The notes under the pieces: generated by a model
What the model saw: only the letters and a program-made list of their open reading frames with translations
What the model was told of the DNA's origin: nothing
Databases searched by the model: none
Part shown: positions 34,936 to 47,500 of the stretch, piece after piece
How the letters are laid out: every line of letters begins with the position of its first letter
Numbering within the stretch: the first letter of the stretch is position 1
Translations under genes and position numbers: made by a program
From: Diadema setosum
Lineage: Eukaryota > Echinodermata > Echinoidea > Diadematoida > Diadematidae
Direction: 5' to 3'
DNA length: 64,000 nt
Assembly: GCF_964275005.1 (NCBI RefSeq)
Contig: NC_092688.1
Location: forward strand, 23,737,440-23,801,439

Positions 34936-36087
34936 ATAGTCCATGGGCCAAGAGGCGAAAAATTGGTTATTGGTACCATCTCAGGTGGCAATACCTTTTT
35001 GGTGTCATTTTGTTTGTTGGGCATAGATATGCTTATCAAGCTATGATAGCATTTCCAAATGAGTAGCTTAGTCCTAATAAATGAATTTTTAACCAATTTG
35101 GTCTCGTTTTTATATCCCTATACTTCTGAATCGAGGCTAACCGCTATAGAAACAAGAGCACGGTCTTCTGTATGTCCATGGAGCTCATGGTATGTCCACA
35201 GGTGTTCTGTTGAAAACGCGGTGCGCTTAGTATTTATTCAAGGCGGCGAAGGGAACATCCAAAGGGTGATGCTGTCCAGAGCTAAACGCGGTGCGTTTAG
35301 TCTTTGTTCACGACAGCGAAGGGAATATCCAAAGCCTATGATACAGTGTATATCCCTTTATCTCCAAAACAAAAAACAAAAAAGCAATTCCTCGTGGATG
35401 TTATCATATCTAAGGTCCCTAATAAAAGGGATTATCTATACTGTTTTTACACTACCCTTTCAACAAATACGTCAGTTTTAAACAAAAATCACTCTGCTCA
35501 TGTACAATATTATTTATTATAATGTATTGTAGTGTACCTGTACATTGTTTCTGCATTATCGTTCATTGTTGGATGGAAATAAAGCGACAGTGGCGTGGCA
35601 TTAGCGTTTTCACCGTAGCGTTTTCACCGGAAAATGCTGAATAATTGAAAAATGAGGCAAAATCCACTAGGAATTGTTTTTTTTTTTTTCTTTTCTTTTT
35701 AGATAAAGGGATATACACTGTATTATTAGCTTTGGATATTCCCTTCGCCGTCTTGAATAAAGACTAAGCGCTGTGGACATCATAACCCTTGGATATTCCC
35801 TTCGCTGCATTGAATAAAGACTAAGCGCACCGCGTTTACAACAGAACACCTGTGGACATACAGAAGACAGTGCTCTTCTTTCTATAGCGGTTAGTTTCGA
35901 TTCAGGTGTAAAGGGATATAACAGCGAAACCAAACGGGTTAAAAATTCATTTATTAGGACTAAGCTACTCATTTGGAAATGCTATCATAGCTTGATAAGC
36001 ATATCTATGCCCGACAAACAAAATGACACCAAAAAGGTTTTGCCACCTCAGATGGTACCAATATCTGGCCTGGCCCATGGACTAAAA
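34936..36087. mobile_element. 1.15-kb palindromic foldback element
   Basis: Arms of about 400 bases pair from AGTCCATGGGCC (34938) and GGCCCATGGACT (36070) inward, through GAGTAGCTTAGTCCTAATAA and its complement, to ATACAGTGTATATCCCTTTA and its complement. The spacer is about 330 bases. Each arm contains two copies of a GCGAAGGGAA(T/C)ATCCAAAG unit. The two open frames starting MSSLVLINEFL on opposite strands are the same arm translated twice. Confidence 0.8.
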
Positions 36088-36188
36088 TGAATCTGACATT
36101 GATGACAGAGTAGATTTCGTTTTGTTGCCAATAGAGGGAGTTTATGTTTTATAGGTGGACAAATATTTTGGAGAAAACGATTTGAATA

Positions 36189-36882
36189 TGTGACCGTGCA
36201 CCTCAAAACGAACATAAAGTCGCACACACTGATTTTGCGTGAGGACTGAAAAATAAGTGAAATGGGTCAACCTAGCCGAACTTGACTTTTTCATATTTTC
36301 TGAAAGAGCGGGTCTTCTTTTACATTATGCTAAAATTTGGTATCATAAAAAGGGCAAAATAGTGTGGTTTTGTTTAGCAGTTTATCTCGAACATTTTTGG
36401 TAGAATAGTGTGATTAGGTGTGTCTTTAGAATCCCTTTTTCATTTCTAAAAAACCTTGTCCACACTCTTCACTTTCAACTCTAATAACTTTTGAAAGGAT
36501 AGTGCTACTGCTTTGAAGGTTGGCATTAATTATGGACAGAATGAGTTAATGAGGCATTCTTAATTTTAGTTTAATCTGATAATCCCTTCATTGTTGTTAC
36601 TCTGGTGGTTTACTTCCTCTTTTTTGTCCCATTCATCGCACAGCCAGCACGGTTTGGTAAAGATTAAGCGCTTGAATAGACACTGTACTTCAAAGCCTCT
36701 TTTCTCAGTTCACACTTTTCCTGAGTTTGTGCTTTCTTTCCAATATTTAGATAGGTTAGGAGAGTCCATTTGATTTGAGTTATACATCATTTTAAAGCTT
36801 AAAGTCTGTTCTTCCAGAATATGGTCTTAACTAAAAATTCATGTCTGGCGACCTTTTGTTTGTTTTGAGGTGCAGAGTCACA
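36189..36882 (-). mobile_element. TGTGACC-family element, copy 3
   Basis: Full length (694 bases), inverted relative to copy 1, flanked by TA on both sides, and very similar to copies 5 and 6 by eye. Confidence 0.9.
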
Positions 36883-36889
36883 TATGATT

Positions 36890-39010
36890 TGAATGTTATG
36901 TAAGAGGAATGTGTGGCTAGGGTGCGGTAGTGAAGTGAGTGAGAAGAGAGAGTGGACAGTTGCTTGTGAGTCGTGCTGGCGAGAAGGTGCAGACGGGTTG
37001 ACACGCCAAGACCAGGGCTTGAGCATCATTGCGTTAATTCGGCTGGGTCGCTTGGTGCATTCCCCTTGGACACCGCTTGCCGGACATTCAAAAAGAAAAG
37101 GGGACCGAGAAGCTGTAAGTTTTGCAGACTTTGGCAGTATTATTCAATTTAGCACCCGGTAGGAAAGAAGATTTTTTTTTCTGAATTGAGTAGAATAATA
37201 GTAAAGAAATGTTAATGTTAAAGAGTATAACGTAAATACACCATAGTGTATGAGGTTTTTGAAAGTAGCTCGAAATGTTGTTTGTTTTGTGTACGGAATG
37301 AGCCAAAAAATACTTAAGCCAGAAAGAGAACGGGTCTGATAGTGAGACGGTTAGGTTGTTTGTATTACGCCAAAAGTGAGACCGTTTGAGTACAAGAAAT
37401 AGTAATGAGATTTTAATCCGCAACGATGATTTCTGTTTATGGTAATATTTCTACGATGGTTAGTTTATTTTTTTTTTCGATAATCTTAATAACTACGATT
37501 ACGGATTATTACGATCTGCATGTATCGATATACATGTATATGATAAGTGCGAAACGTATGAGGATCGATGAAGTGTAGTTGTGAATCGATTCAGAAAATT
37601 AATGTTTTCTGCGAAATTAGGATGCGAATTTTAGAAACACGAGAAACACAGTGTAAAGAGCATACATGTGAAGTTAGAAACGGAGTATGCAGTGATTGTC
37701 AACGGGAGAGATTTGTACTTTTGGTAGGATAATTTGATCGCTGGATTTTAATAACCGCCCCATTAGTAATGTGATTGTCTAATCAATCGCAGGGGTTATT
37801 TCTGCTTAGTGCGATGCTAGGACATTGCTTATGTATTTCATTGTATGGCAATTTATTGCAAAGGAAGCCGAAAAGTGACACAAACTTTTATGTTCTTTCG
37901 CAAGAAAGATTAAAGTGAATATGAAAGAAGAAAGTTGTTGTGATAGTAAGCTGAGGATATTTGGATATATCTTAATACATTAGTGGAAGGGTAAGCACAA
38001 ATGCTGTATTATCGGAGTTGAGGATTAATGTAGTTGGTTAGAAATGTATTTTGATAAGTGATTTGTTGCTATATTTCATAGCCGTCCCTATCCAGACACT
38101 CGGTATCCAAGACGTATCCGGAGTTGGATACTGTCCAGTCATCGAGTAATCACACGCCCTGCTGTAGACAGAGACAGGCAGACCTCCGCGAAGTGGACAG
38201 TGTACCCACGACTACCGACCGTGTGTATCCGGCCACGCTGTGCTGCCACACCAGTTTACGCTTCAACGCCGCGACGGACTGTAGGAACAGGAGTTAGCCA
38301 CCTCGCGTGAACCGCCGATCCGACGCCAGGATCCGGCTTCGCCTGAGCAATACTATACAGTCATCGCGCGGCTATCGACAACGTGAAAGTGCCTTTAATA
38401 TGCAGGGACTTTATCTATAGGGGGTTTTCAGTTGTAGAAAAATGCACGTGCTTATATAGGGACTTATCAGAATTCAGGATATTATAAAGCAATTCGTTTA
38501 TATGTCCATATTTTATGTCTTGCCTTTTTGTTCCCGAAAGAATATTCTCGGTGACTTTGTATCACAATTCGGGAGAAAACATCCCCCATTGCACCGACTT
38601 TGTTTAAAATAAAAGAGTCGGATGACACGATTGATTTGAAACGATAATTCACTGTGTTGAGTTTATTTTTGCGGTCGTCCCCCGAGAACCCCTTTAATGA
38701 TGATACGGTTTATATATGACATGTTCGTATTTTTTCATCATTTTTTTATTATAATTATTGTATTGATATGATGGAAGATAAGTATACCACTTTTGTTATT
38801 GTAACGCAGTAATGTTATTGATATTTGATTGATTGATTAATATTTGACAGTTTGTGTATGATATGGTATATATGTATTTTGTGTTTCGATAATGTAAATT
38901 TCAACAGTTTTTTTGTACCCCATGTACCTGCCACTCGTTTTGAATGGACCTGGTTTTTTGTATACATGTTATTCTAACACTGTATTGAACTTGAATAAAG
39001 TCATGATTAA
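36890..39010 (+). other. Unassigned; possible transcribed unit or LTR-like DNA
   Basis: Two stretches, 36893-37120 and 38083-38400, are more GC-rich than their surroundings and have compatible donor (CTGTAAGT at about 37115) and acceptor (TTTCATAG at about 38083) motifs. AATAAA signals follow at 38608 and 38993. Neither stretch gives a recognisable protein. A non-coding transcript or the remains of an LTR are both possible. Confidence 0.2.
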
Positions 39011-39428
39011 ACAATATATATGCACACTTTCCCTTTCACACTCAGACCTACGCATCAGAACACACTTGCACACACATGTAAAAGCACACTTATACCATAA
39101 AACTTGTCTCATTTAAGTGACGTGCAATATTTTATTTCTCAAAGAGTATTGGGTATTGTTTCTTGTTTGCAATGTGTTATTGGCTATTATCATACATGTA
39201 TATCATTGCGTGTCATTATGATACAAATATTGTGCGTGTCAGTGCATGTATGCGTACAAGATTATGTACAAGCATCTGTTTTTACGAATATGTGTATACT
39301 ATGTGTTGCTGCTATGTTGTTACTATTTTCTCATTACCATTTTGATTTATCCATTACTATGACACATCTTTATGATTATTGACTCCGGACAATTATGTAC
39401 ACCAAGTAACATATAATCTGTGACTATT

Positions 39429-40676
39429 TGTGATCATGGATCACAAAACAACAAAAAAAACAGCCAATTATGGATTTTCACTTAAGGGCGGATTCTGAAA
39501 GATCTTAGATCTAAAGTGACATATACTTCAATACAAATGAATATTCCAAACCCATCTACATAAGAAAGAAAAGAAAGTATACACTCTGGAAAAGTGTTTA
39601 CTTTAAAACAAAGAGGTTTTGAAGTTAAAAGACAAGTCCACCTTCATATACATATGGATTGAGTGAATGCAGCAATATTAGTAGAACACATCAGTGAAAG
39701 TCTGGGGAAAATCGGACAATCCGTTCAAAAGTTATGAATTTTTAAAATATCTGCACAGTCACTGCTGGATGAGAAGACTACTACAGTGTATGATGTCATA
39801 TGCCTACAACGATATAAGGAAAATATAAAGAGAATTTCACAAAATCTTACTTTTTGAAAAAAGTGCACATTTCCTCAACTCTTCTGTGACGTATGTTGAG
39901 GGTACTATTATTCCCCCTTGCCTTCTGAAAGAGGGAAGTCATGTGTTCTTTTATTATGCGAGAAAAGTGAAAATATATTGAATTGTCGTTATTTTTTTCT
40001 TTTTTGTTGTTGTACACATGTGACATCACAAGCTGTAGTAGTCTTCTCATCCAGCAGTGACTAAGCAGAAACTTCAAAAATTCACGAAGCGGATTGTCTG
40101 ATTTTCCTCAAACTCTTGCTGATGTTTTCTATTATATTGCTGCGTTTACTCAATTCACATGTCTATGAACGTGAACTTGTCCTTTATGTTTCTAGTCAAG
40201 TGCATAATGTCACCCAGATGGCGTCTCTGCACTGCAGAGGTAAAAAGGAAGATGACAATTATAGAACTCCATTGCAGCCATGATGTGAAGGGATTATTAA
40301 AGAAAACTGAAAACTTGCACATCACAAAGTACATTCTATTATTGACCGATACTAACTTCACACGCAATAGCATCACCCTTTCAAGATTTAATAGAGTTGA
40401 AAGTAAAATGTGTTTGAAAGGTTTCTAGTGACCGGGATCCGTAAATTTGATAACGCCTACGGCAGACCGAAGCAAAGTGTTCTAGAAAAAAAGAAAAGCA
40501 AAAAAGATAATGTCCCATCCATTCTATGAGCCCAAACTTAAAAAAAAAAAAAATATGACATAAAATGCTCTTTCAGAAAAAAAGAAGAAGAAGAAAACAA
40601 GTAAAGATTGACAAGGTGTTCCCTTTACACCTGTTTTGGCTTGTTGGCTTTGTTGGCTTTGTCATGCACGTTCACA
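39429..40676 (+). mobile_element. TGTGACC-family element, copy 4, interrupted
   Basis: The left part 39429-39626 and the right part 40186-40676 follow the order of the family consensus: CTTAAGGGCGGATTCTGAAAG on the left; CAATAGCATCACCCTTTCAA, TAGAGTTGAAAG and a GCACGTTCACA end on the right. A foldback element sits between them. The copy is strongly diverged and A-rich in places. Confidence 0.75.
39627..40185. mobile_element. AAAGGACAAGTTCACC foldback element, nested
   Basis: About 560 bases with long inverted arms (190 bases or more): AAAGACAAGTCCACCTTCAT on the left and its near-complement on the right, with CTGGATGAGAAGACTACTAC and its complement inside. It interrupts copy 4 of the TGTGACC family. 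A single arm of the same family is at 8208-8402. Confidence 0.8.
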
Positions 40677-40679
40677 TTT

Positions 40680-42209
40680 ACTCTTCACACGTATGTGATG
40701 TATCACTGTCATTAGTTCATGCACCGCCATTCACACATCTCTGCAAATCTAAAACAACATAACACCATTATCAATATTACTGCTATTAATATCGGCCTCC
40801 AAACAGTATATCCAGCCGCTGTCCTCGCTATTAAACGTGATCAACCACCGACGTAGCAATGGCACAATGTCACAACCGTCTTCCTTTGGGCAATGATACG
40901 GCCTGTCTTGTGCGTTCTAAATTGTTTTTGTTGTTTTTACTGACTCTCCTATAAAGTCATCAAATATTCAATACTAGAAAACACGTTTTTATTAATAGCA
41001 TTGTCATTGAAAATTAATTACGAAATAAATGCATAGAAATGTGATGTGTTACTACATCAACCCGCTAGCTTCTCATGGATTGGTCGTTGTGCGTCCTTAG
41101 CTGGCCAAAGCAAATTACAGTACGTGTACATTGAGTGCACTATTACACCATCTTTTACGTGAAATTTAGACATTTCTCCGGTAAAAACAGACGGACAATG
41201 TCGTAAACGTTCTATTGAATGCGAAAACAAGAATTGCTGCCATCTTAAAACATACACTATTTACACATTTCATAACTTTCCTTTCTACATGACTGTGGAT
41301 AACACACACACACACATACACACACACACAATGTACTTTATCCTGTAGCGCAAGGTAACATGATCAATAACGACTATGCAATTGAAACTAATATCCCACC
41401 CCTCTCTCTCTCTCTCTCTCTCTCTGAGCCACTGCTGCAGTTAAGGATTTAACAAGACATCATTTTGCCGCATGTGTGTATACAAAGTCTGCAAACCCCA
41501 TGGGACCTTTCAGGAATGATCTCGGGAATGTATGATTTGAGATTGCTTAGATCAGAAACTGTTTTTGTAGTCTTCTAACTGTCTACAATGAATGAGAATG
41601 TATAGTAATAGAGTCTTGATTCACTATCTCCTACTTAAAAAACAACAAAAACGCTCCCCTTTTACCTTCAGAAGTAATGTTCCATACCAATTATGCAAAA
41701 AGACACAGGTTGAAAAAAATAATTCTCAAACCTATCTTACAAAGACAACGTCACAGTTCTCATGAGAAATGGTTGAAATGGCATAATGCTGTCAAACACT
41801 TATCGGAGAAAGTGTTTGAATACAGCAATAAACATCGTCTTCCTTTCAAATCGACCGCATGTTACTTGTACTTGTATAATTACATTCATATTTGCTTGAG
41901 ATAATTGTCATTGAATTTGAACTTGAATTTCTGTGCCCTGCATCATAAAATCCGCGAGAGTCGCCAAGAAAGATTTTAGTAGGTAGGTGAGATTCATAAA
42001 TAGAGGATTATCAGCTCTGAAACGAGTGAATCCAACAAAATTGGATATCCCAATTAGACTGAAATAAGAATCAGTGATAACGCCGTGTCTTAAATCTGTA
42101 CTCTTAAATAGAAAGATAAAGCTTCTCTGAAACGCTTTTATATTTTGCTACTGATTGTGCAAACAGAAAAGAAACCATAAACATAAACAGTTGGTTAGGA
42201 AAAACATAT
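40680..42209. other. 3' flank of receptor gene B, no gene recognised
   Basis: Contains the likely 3' UTR of gene B (leftward from 42209). A minus-strand AATAAA occurs at about 40988-40993, but no nearer poly(A) signal is certain. There is a CT run at 41401-41425. A plus-strand frame at 41677-41904 is lysine/histidine-rich without a motif. Confidence 0.4.
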
Positions 42210-43524
42210 TCAGAGATCCATATTTGTATTTGTATTATTAACGTTCATATACAGTTCCTCTTGTGACGTTGCTTTATTGTCAATGTGACCGTCTTTTGTT
42301 TTGTCCACCTTAGCATACAGTTCTTCGCACGTTGCTGGTTTTGCTGCCGAATTTCCCTCAACTGTTTTGTTCACCGTTGCGTACAGTTCTTCGCACGTTG
42401 CTGGTTTTGCTGCCGAATTTGCCCCAACTGCTTTGTTCACCGTTGCGTACAGTTCTTCGCTAGTTGCTGGTTTTGCTGCCGAATTTGCCCCAACTGTTTT
42501 GTTCACCGTTGCATACAGTTCTTCGCACGTAGCTGGTTTCGCTGCCGATGATCCCTCAACTGTTTTGTTCACCGTTGCATACAATTTTTCACAAGGTTTG
42601 GTATTTGAAACATAACTCATGGGACTCTCGCAGTCATAGCAGTCGCTCAAGATGTCATCTATCTTTTTAGGGTGCTTGTCATGGGTGGAAGCTTTATCAG
42701 GATTCAGCAAGTAGTATTCTCCGGAGTCGAAAGCGTCAGTGAACTGTGGTTTGTTTAACGTTTCGATATTATTAGCTTCGTCAGGATGTAGTTGATAATA
42801 GAAGGCATCGTCACGATTGACGGTTGGTAGGGATCCCACGCAGGAATACGATTTGTCATCATTTCTGTCGGAGTGAACTTCACCATGAGAAGAAGGTCCA
42901 GAAGCTGAGAGACCTGTTGGGGGATTTTGCAGTCTCTTATCCAGGAGGGAACGATTGCAGTGATCGTACTCGCTCTCTCTATTGCTAGGAATGTTCTGGG
43001 CAGACTGTTTGACGACATTCAACGAATTATAGCACCTTTCATCAAACAAGCGGGCTTCATCAAAGGATCTAGAGCCTTTTTTCGTCAGCCAATCGTTTCC
43101 ACAGAGGTCTACATCCTGGTATTCACAGTCCTCATAGCAGCTCGCCGTTTGATCCAAAGACGTTTCCTGTACTCCACGGTTCTCATAAACACACGGGATA
43201 CTGACTGATGCGTGTACAGAAGAAGTGACGTTGCTCTCCAATGAGACTGCGCAAAGGGAGACTTGTACGTTTGATGGCTGGGACTGTCCCTTGTCTACCT
43301 CCACAGCGTCTTGGTAGATGTGATAAAGGTTCTCTTGATGAGTCGTGACGTCTCTGAAAATATTTCCATGGCGGTTCTGGGAAGGATGACCCTCTGCTCC
43401 AGCGTCAGTAATAGTAGTGTTCAATACAACATGATCCGCCGAGCTCAAATTTTGGTTTTGATTGTCTATGCGAAGCATCTCCAGTTGTCTGATTGACTGA
43501 TTTGAAATTTGTGAGGATCTGCGT
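42210..43524 (-). CDS. Gene B exon 9: cytoplasmic tail with tyrosine motifs
   Basis: A single 1,315-base exon after acceptor CCGTTACAG, ending in TAG/TAA-type stop after MDL. The tail is Ser/Asn/Asp-rich and apparently disordered. Tyrosine motifs include LYHIYQDAV, VYENRG, CEYQDVDL, CYNSL, EYDHC, YYQLHPDE, EYYLLNPD, SYVSN, four LYATV, one LYAKV and a final ELYMNV. YMNV is a YxN motif of the Grb2-SH2 type; YxxL/V motifs can recruit other SH2 proteins. LYATV has Glu at -2, so it is not a strict ITIM. No kinase, TIR or death domain is seen. Confidence 0.85.
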
Positions 43525-44515
43525 CTGTAACGGCAATTATAAGAAAGATACACTGTTAACTGTTTTGAAAAAAAAAAAGAAGAAGAAACGAAACAGAAGA
43601 CAAACCACCAATAACAACATTGCATTTTCAAGACGGAATGGAAACAGATATCACAAATATACAATTGTGGAATTTATCAACTTGTTTTGGTTTGTCCCAC
43701 GGAAAAATATATAATAAGGACATTGAAATAATGATTGAACATCAAAATCCATTTACACACTTTGAAAATATGGTATGTTTTACTTGAATACATACACATA
43801 CATTTTAATTTTTTACTCAAAGTTTGAAGCATTAATTACATTACTAAAAATGTAGAAAACGACAGTACAATGGCACAAGTAGGAAACAACTTCAACCACT
43901 TCCCGCAGCAATCTCCAAGCACCAACCTCCAACACTTTAACACACATATACACGCATATTATACACGTACACACAATACTGGGTTTATACGGAAACACTC
44001 ACCTTTTCTTGTGATGTCTGCACAATACCATGAAGAGAATTGCAACAAGTATGGGAACAACACACAGAAGAGCTGCTATTGCAAAGGTGTCAACATTGTT
44101 CTCAGGAACTTCAGAAGCTGAAATGGAATTCAGTACAATAAATCTTTGTCACTCTTTGCAAAAAAGTACATTACATTGGAGCGCACATTGCATTGACATA
44201 ATCCCGTAGAGTGCACATTATCGTATCATCAACAAAATAATCCTGAATTGACAGCCCTCAGATGCAAGCACTAAAGACATTATTTTACACATGGAAGGAT
44301 AAGGCACCACTTAATATGCAAATATAAGATATTACCATTACTTGATAATATCAAATTATGGATTTTGCTCTATTATGGAATTGCTCTATTTTAAATCAAT
44401 ATACATGTATTATTGCCTCTGATGTATTAATAGCAAATTGATCAGGTTGACGCAATGACACAGGTTCCTATGTCGAAAACTCTTTTTTTTTTTTCACATT
44501 TCAGGTCGCATGAAA

Positions 44516-44551
<36 letters not shown>

Positions 44552-47500
44552 TGTGTGTAAAGATAAATCTGCTTACAATAATGAACATGAGTTAATATCG
44601 TAAGCAGCAAAACATGGTTGCAATAACCCTTTAATATACAAGATGAAATTAAAATTCTGAGAAAAAAAAAAGAAATTAAACGATGTCAGTAAAATAATCT
44701 CTGCTTCATTATTGAATATATACGTAATGGATATGTGTATAGTTAGATGATATCAAATAATAAGGATATGCAACTCACTTGTAGTCGTTTCGCTTGTGTC
44801 TGGTATGACTACATTTTCAGTTGGATTGCCATCATCTGTTCGTGAAAAAAGCAAAAAGAGCAAGATGATTGGTACAGACAGCCGCAATGATGACATCATG
44901 GTATTTAGACCCACAATGACCTCGTCACCTCACATTGCATTTCATTTCATTTCATTTCATTTTAACATCAAAATAATACAAAATTATTGCAAAATAATAT
45001 CGGCGATTTGAAAAAAGATTTGTAAAAAAAAAATAAATGACATTAGGCAAATATAAATACAAACAAATACATAACAAAAACCCGAAAACACACAACGATG
45101 GAGTAAATACGAAATTTTCATACCTAGTGGCATTGATTTTGCGCATGTTGATAAAGAAAGATTACAAGCAGGATATCATGTCCTTGGAAAAGACTTTCAC
45201 CAGTTATTGTATGAAAGAGTTTATTTCCATAACATGGTCGAACTATTTGCAATAGCCGGAAACACATACATTTTTATGAATATTTCAAATTGAAATTGAA
45301 ATTATGAATTTATTTTTACTTTTTATTTAGGACTTATTGCTACAACATAATGTATCTGTCAAGTCTAGACGGCCCACCTATGCACTTGTGTACAGTTGAT
45401 ACAACTTGACTTTGAACATAATAAAATGTCAAAAGCAGGGAAGAAAGGCAGTCGCGTTGGAATTTTATTCCTTAAATGACAGTGCGATGTACTTCTTTTA
45501 GTTACCAAGCTATCTGCATGACTAACAGTGTACATAGCAATAATTCCATCAACAAAAGAAAGGAAATGGTAAGTTTGAAAGGTTTTTGTTCCTTGTCTTT
45601 TTAACCAAATCTTTTAACAGTGAATAGAGACTGAGCCTCAAACCGTAACCAAAAAATATAAAAAAGCAACACAAAATAAACGAAAAAAGTGATTACACAA
45701 ATCATAAAGCAAACAATGAGAGGGGTACAAAAAGAAAGGTTCACGACTGTAAAGTGGCTGACAAGTCATCTTACTTAGAAACGACGTGGCGGTGATCTCG
45801 GGCAATGTCGTTAGTTCATAAGCAAGCCCTCCCTCGCCTGTTTCATTGGAGGAAATCGGGGGCATTGGAGGAAATCAGGGGCATTGTGAGTAATGACTTA
45901 TATTTGTTTGTCCACAGAATCAGACTTTGTTTTAATATATTTGTAACAGACAAATGTTTCAAAGCTTACTGAAAAAAAAATATATTTAAAGATAAAATTC
46001 CATCATTAGTAGTTTTTACAGCTGTTGGATTCAATATCTCATGGAGCTGAGGTGATTTGCTAAATTAGTAGAGTAGCGTTAGGGTTAACGACACATTTTA
46101 GTCAGATTAAAAAAAAAATGACATAATGCCAAAAGATGCCGAAACACACATCACAAAACAATTACAATTACTCTAACAGTAGCTAGCTTGTAGATATTTT
46201 GAATGCTACTCACTGGAGATGTAGTCTGCATTCTGTGTAGGTGTTGGTTTGGTAGTTGTTCCACCTATGCATTAAACATAGACGTGCAAGACTTGATTCG
46301 GTCTCAAAGTAGTTTGGTAAATTATCCGGCACTCTTTGACAATACGAAACTCTGTCACGATCATTGAATTGAAGAATCGGTAGGTCTTTAAAAACTGCCC
46401 AAAGCGTATGTACATGTATCATAGAAATCTCTCAATCAAAATGACGTAAAATACATTGTACCAGCCCCTGTTGGTATATCTTGGCTTAATATCGGAAATA
46501 AGTTTTCTTTAATTTATCGATTGACAGAATAATGAATAGATCAAAGTGGTGTTTCTGTCTCGTATTTCGGCTAATACTTTTGAATTTCAGCAAAACTGAG
46601 ACATTTACCAGAATTCTATTCTATTTAGTAACACTTATTTGATCTGATTTTTGTTCGTTTTTATCGGTTCCCTCAGTTATAGTGTGGTGTAAAAAAAAAT
46701 TCTGCATTTCATAGTTCTCCTAATCTGATTTATCACGGGACCTGTGGCTCTACAAGCTTGTTTTTACGCAGGTCCTATCATATTTTTGGCATTATGACCT
46801 TAGTTTAACTAGCATGTATACCAAGACAAGCTTTTGTACATTCCGGTGAAATTTCATCTACTGACTGTTCTTTATAATTTTGGTAATTATACTTTATTGT
46901 GCTCTATGTGAGAAATAAAAAAAAAAATCTAAATAAAATGAAAATGAAAGGAAATCTTCAGTCACGATAACGGCTGATTTCCCGGAAATTTGAAGAAACC
47001 CCATAAATTTCCAGCTTTATGTCCAATTGAATGTACGAGCTATCATCCTCAGTTCCTTCTCCTCTTCCTATGCTCCGTGTTATACTGTCCAGTGTTATAT
47101 TCATTGTAGCCAATTGAATGTTTTAATTTTGACAAATACTGGTGTGTATCAATGGCAAACCTTCTGTTTTAGTTTCGGATTTCCAGCAGAAAGGGATTGA
47201 CATGTTCCAGGTAGGAAAGTAAGTCGACCGTCCAGGTAGCCATACACACTGCAGTGTCGCACTGCCACTGATGCTGTAGCCTTCATCACAGGTGAGAGTT
47301 ATCTTGGATCCAAAGTATGTCATATCAGAGTCCCAATGACCATTTTCCACATGACCGGGGTGAACACAAAACCCGACGGAAACTGTCAATTTAAGAAATG
47401 AAATTATGCAGTATCATCTGTCCATCAAGATACTCACAAATGGTTCACGCCCTGATTGTACGTGAGAACTCGAATTGGGTGAAATGGGTCAACCCAAACA

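Noticed and set aside
35059..35972. Two proteins starting MSSLVLINEFL on opposite strands
   Set aside because: They are the two arms of one palindromic element, not a gene pair.
42285..42615. Plus-strand repeat proteins of 88 and 104 codons
   Set aside because: Antisense shadows of the 66-base repeats in the receptor tail. The sense frame has splice and phase support.
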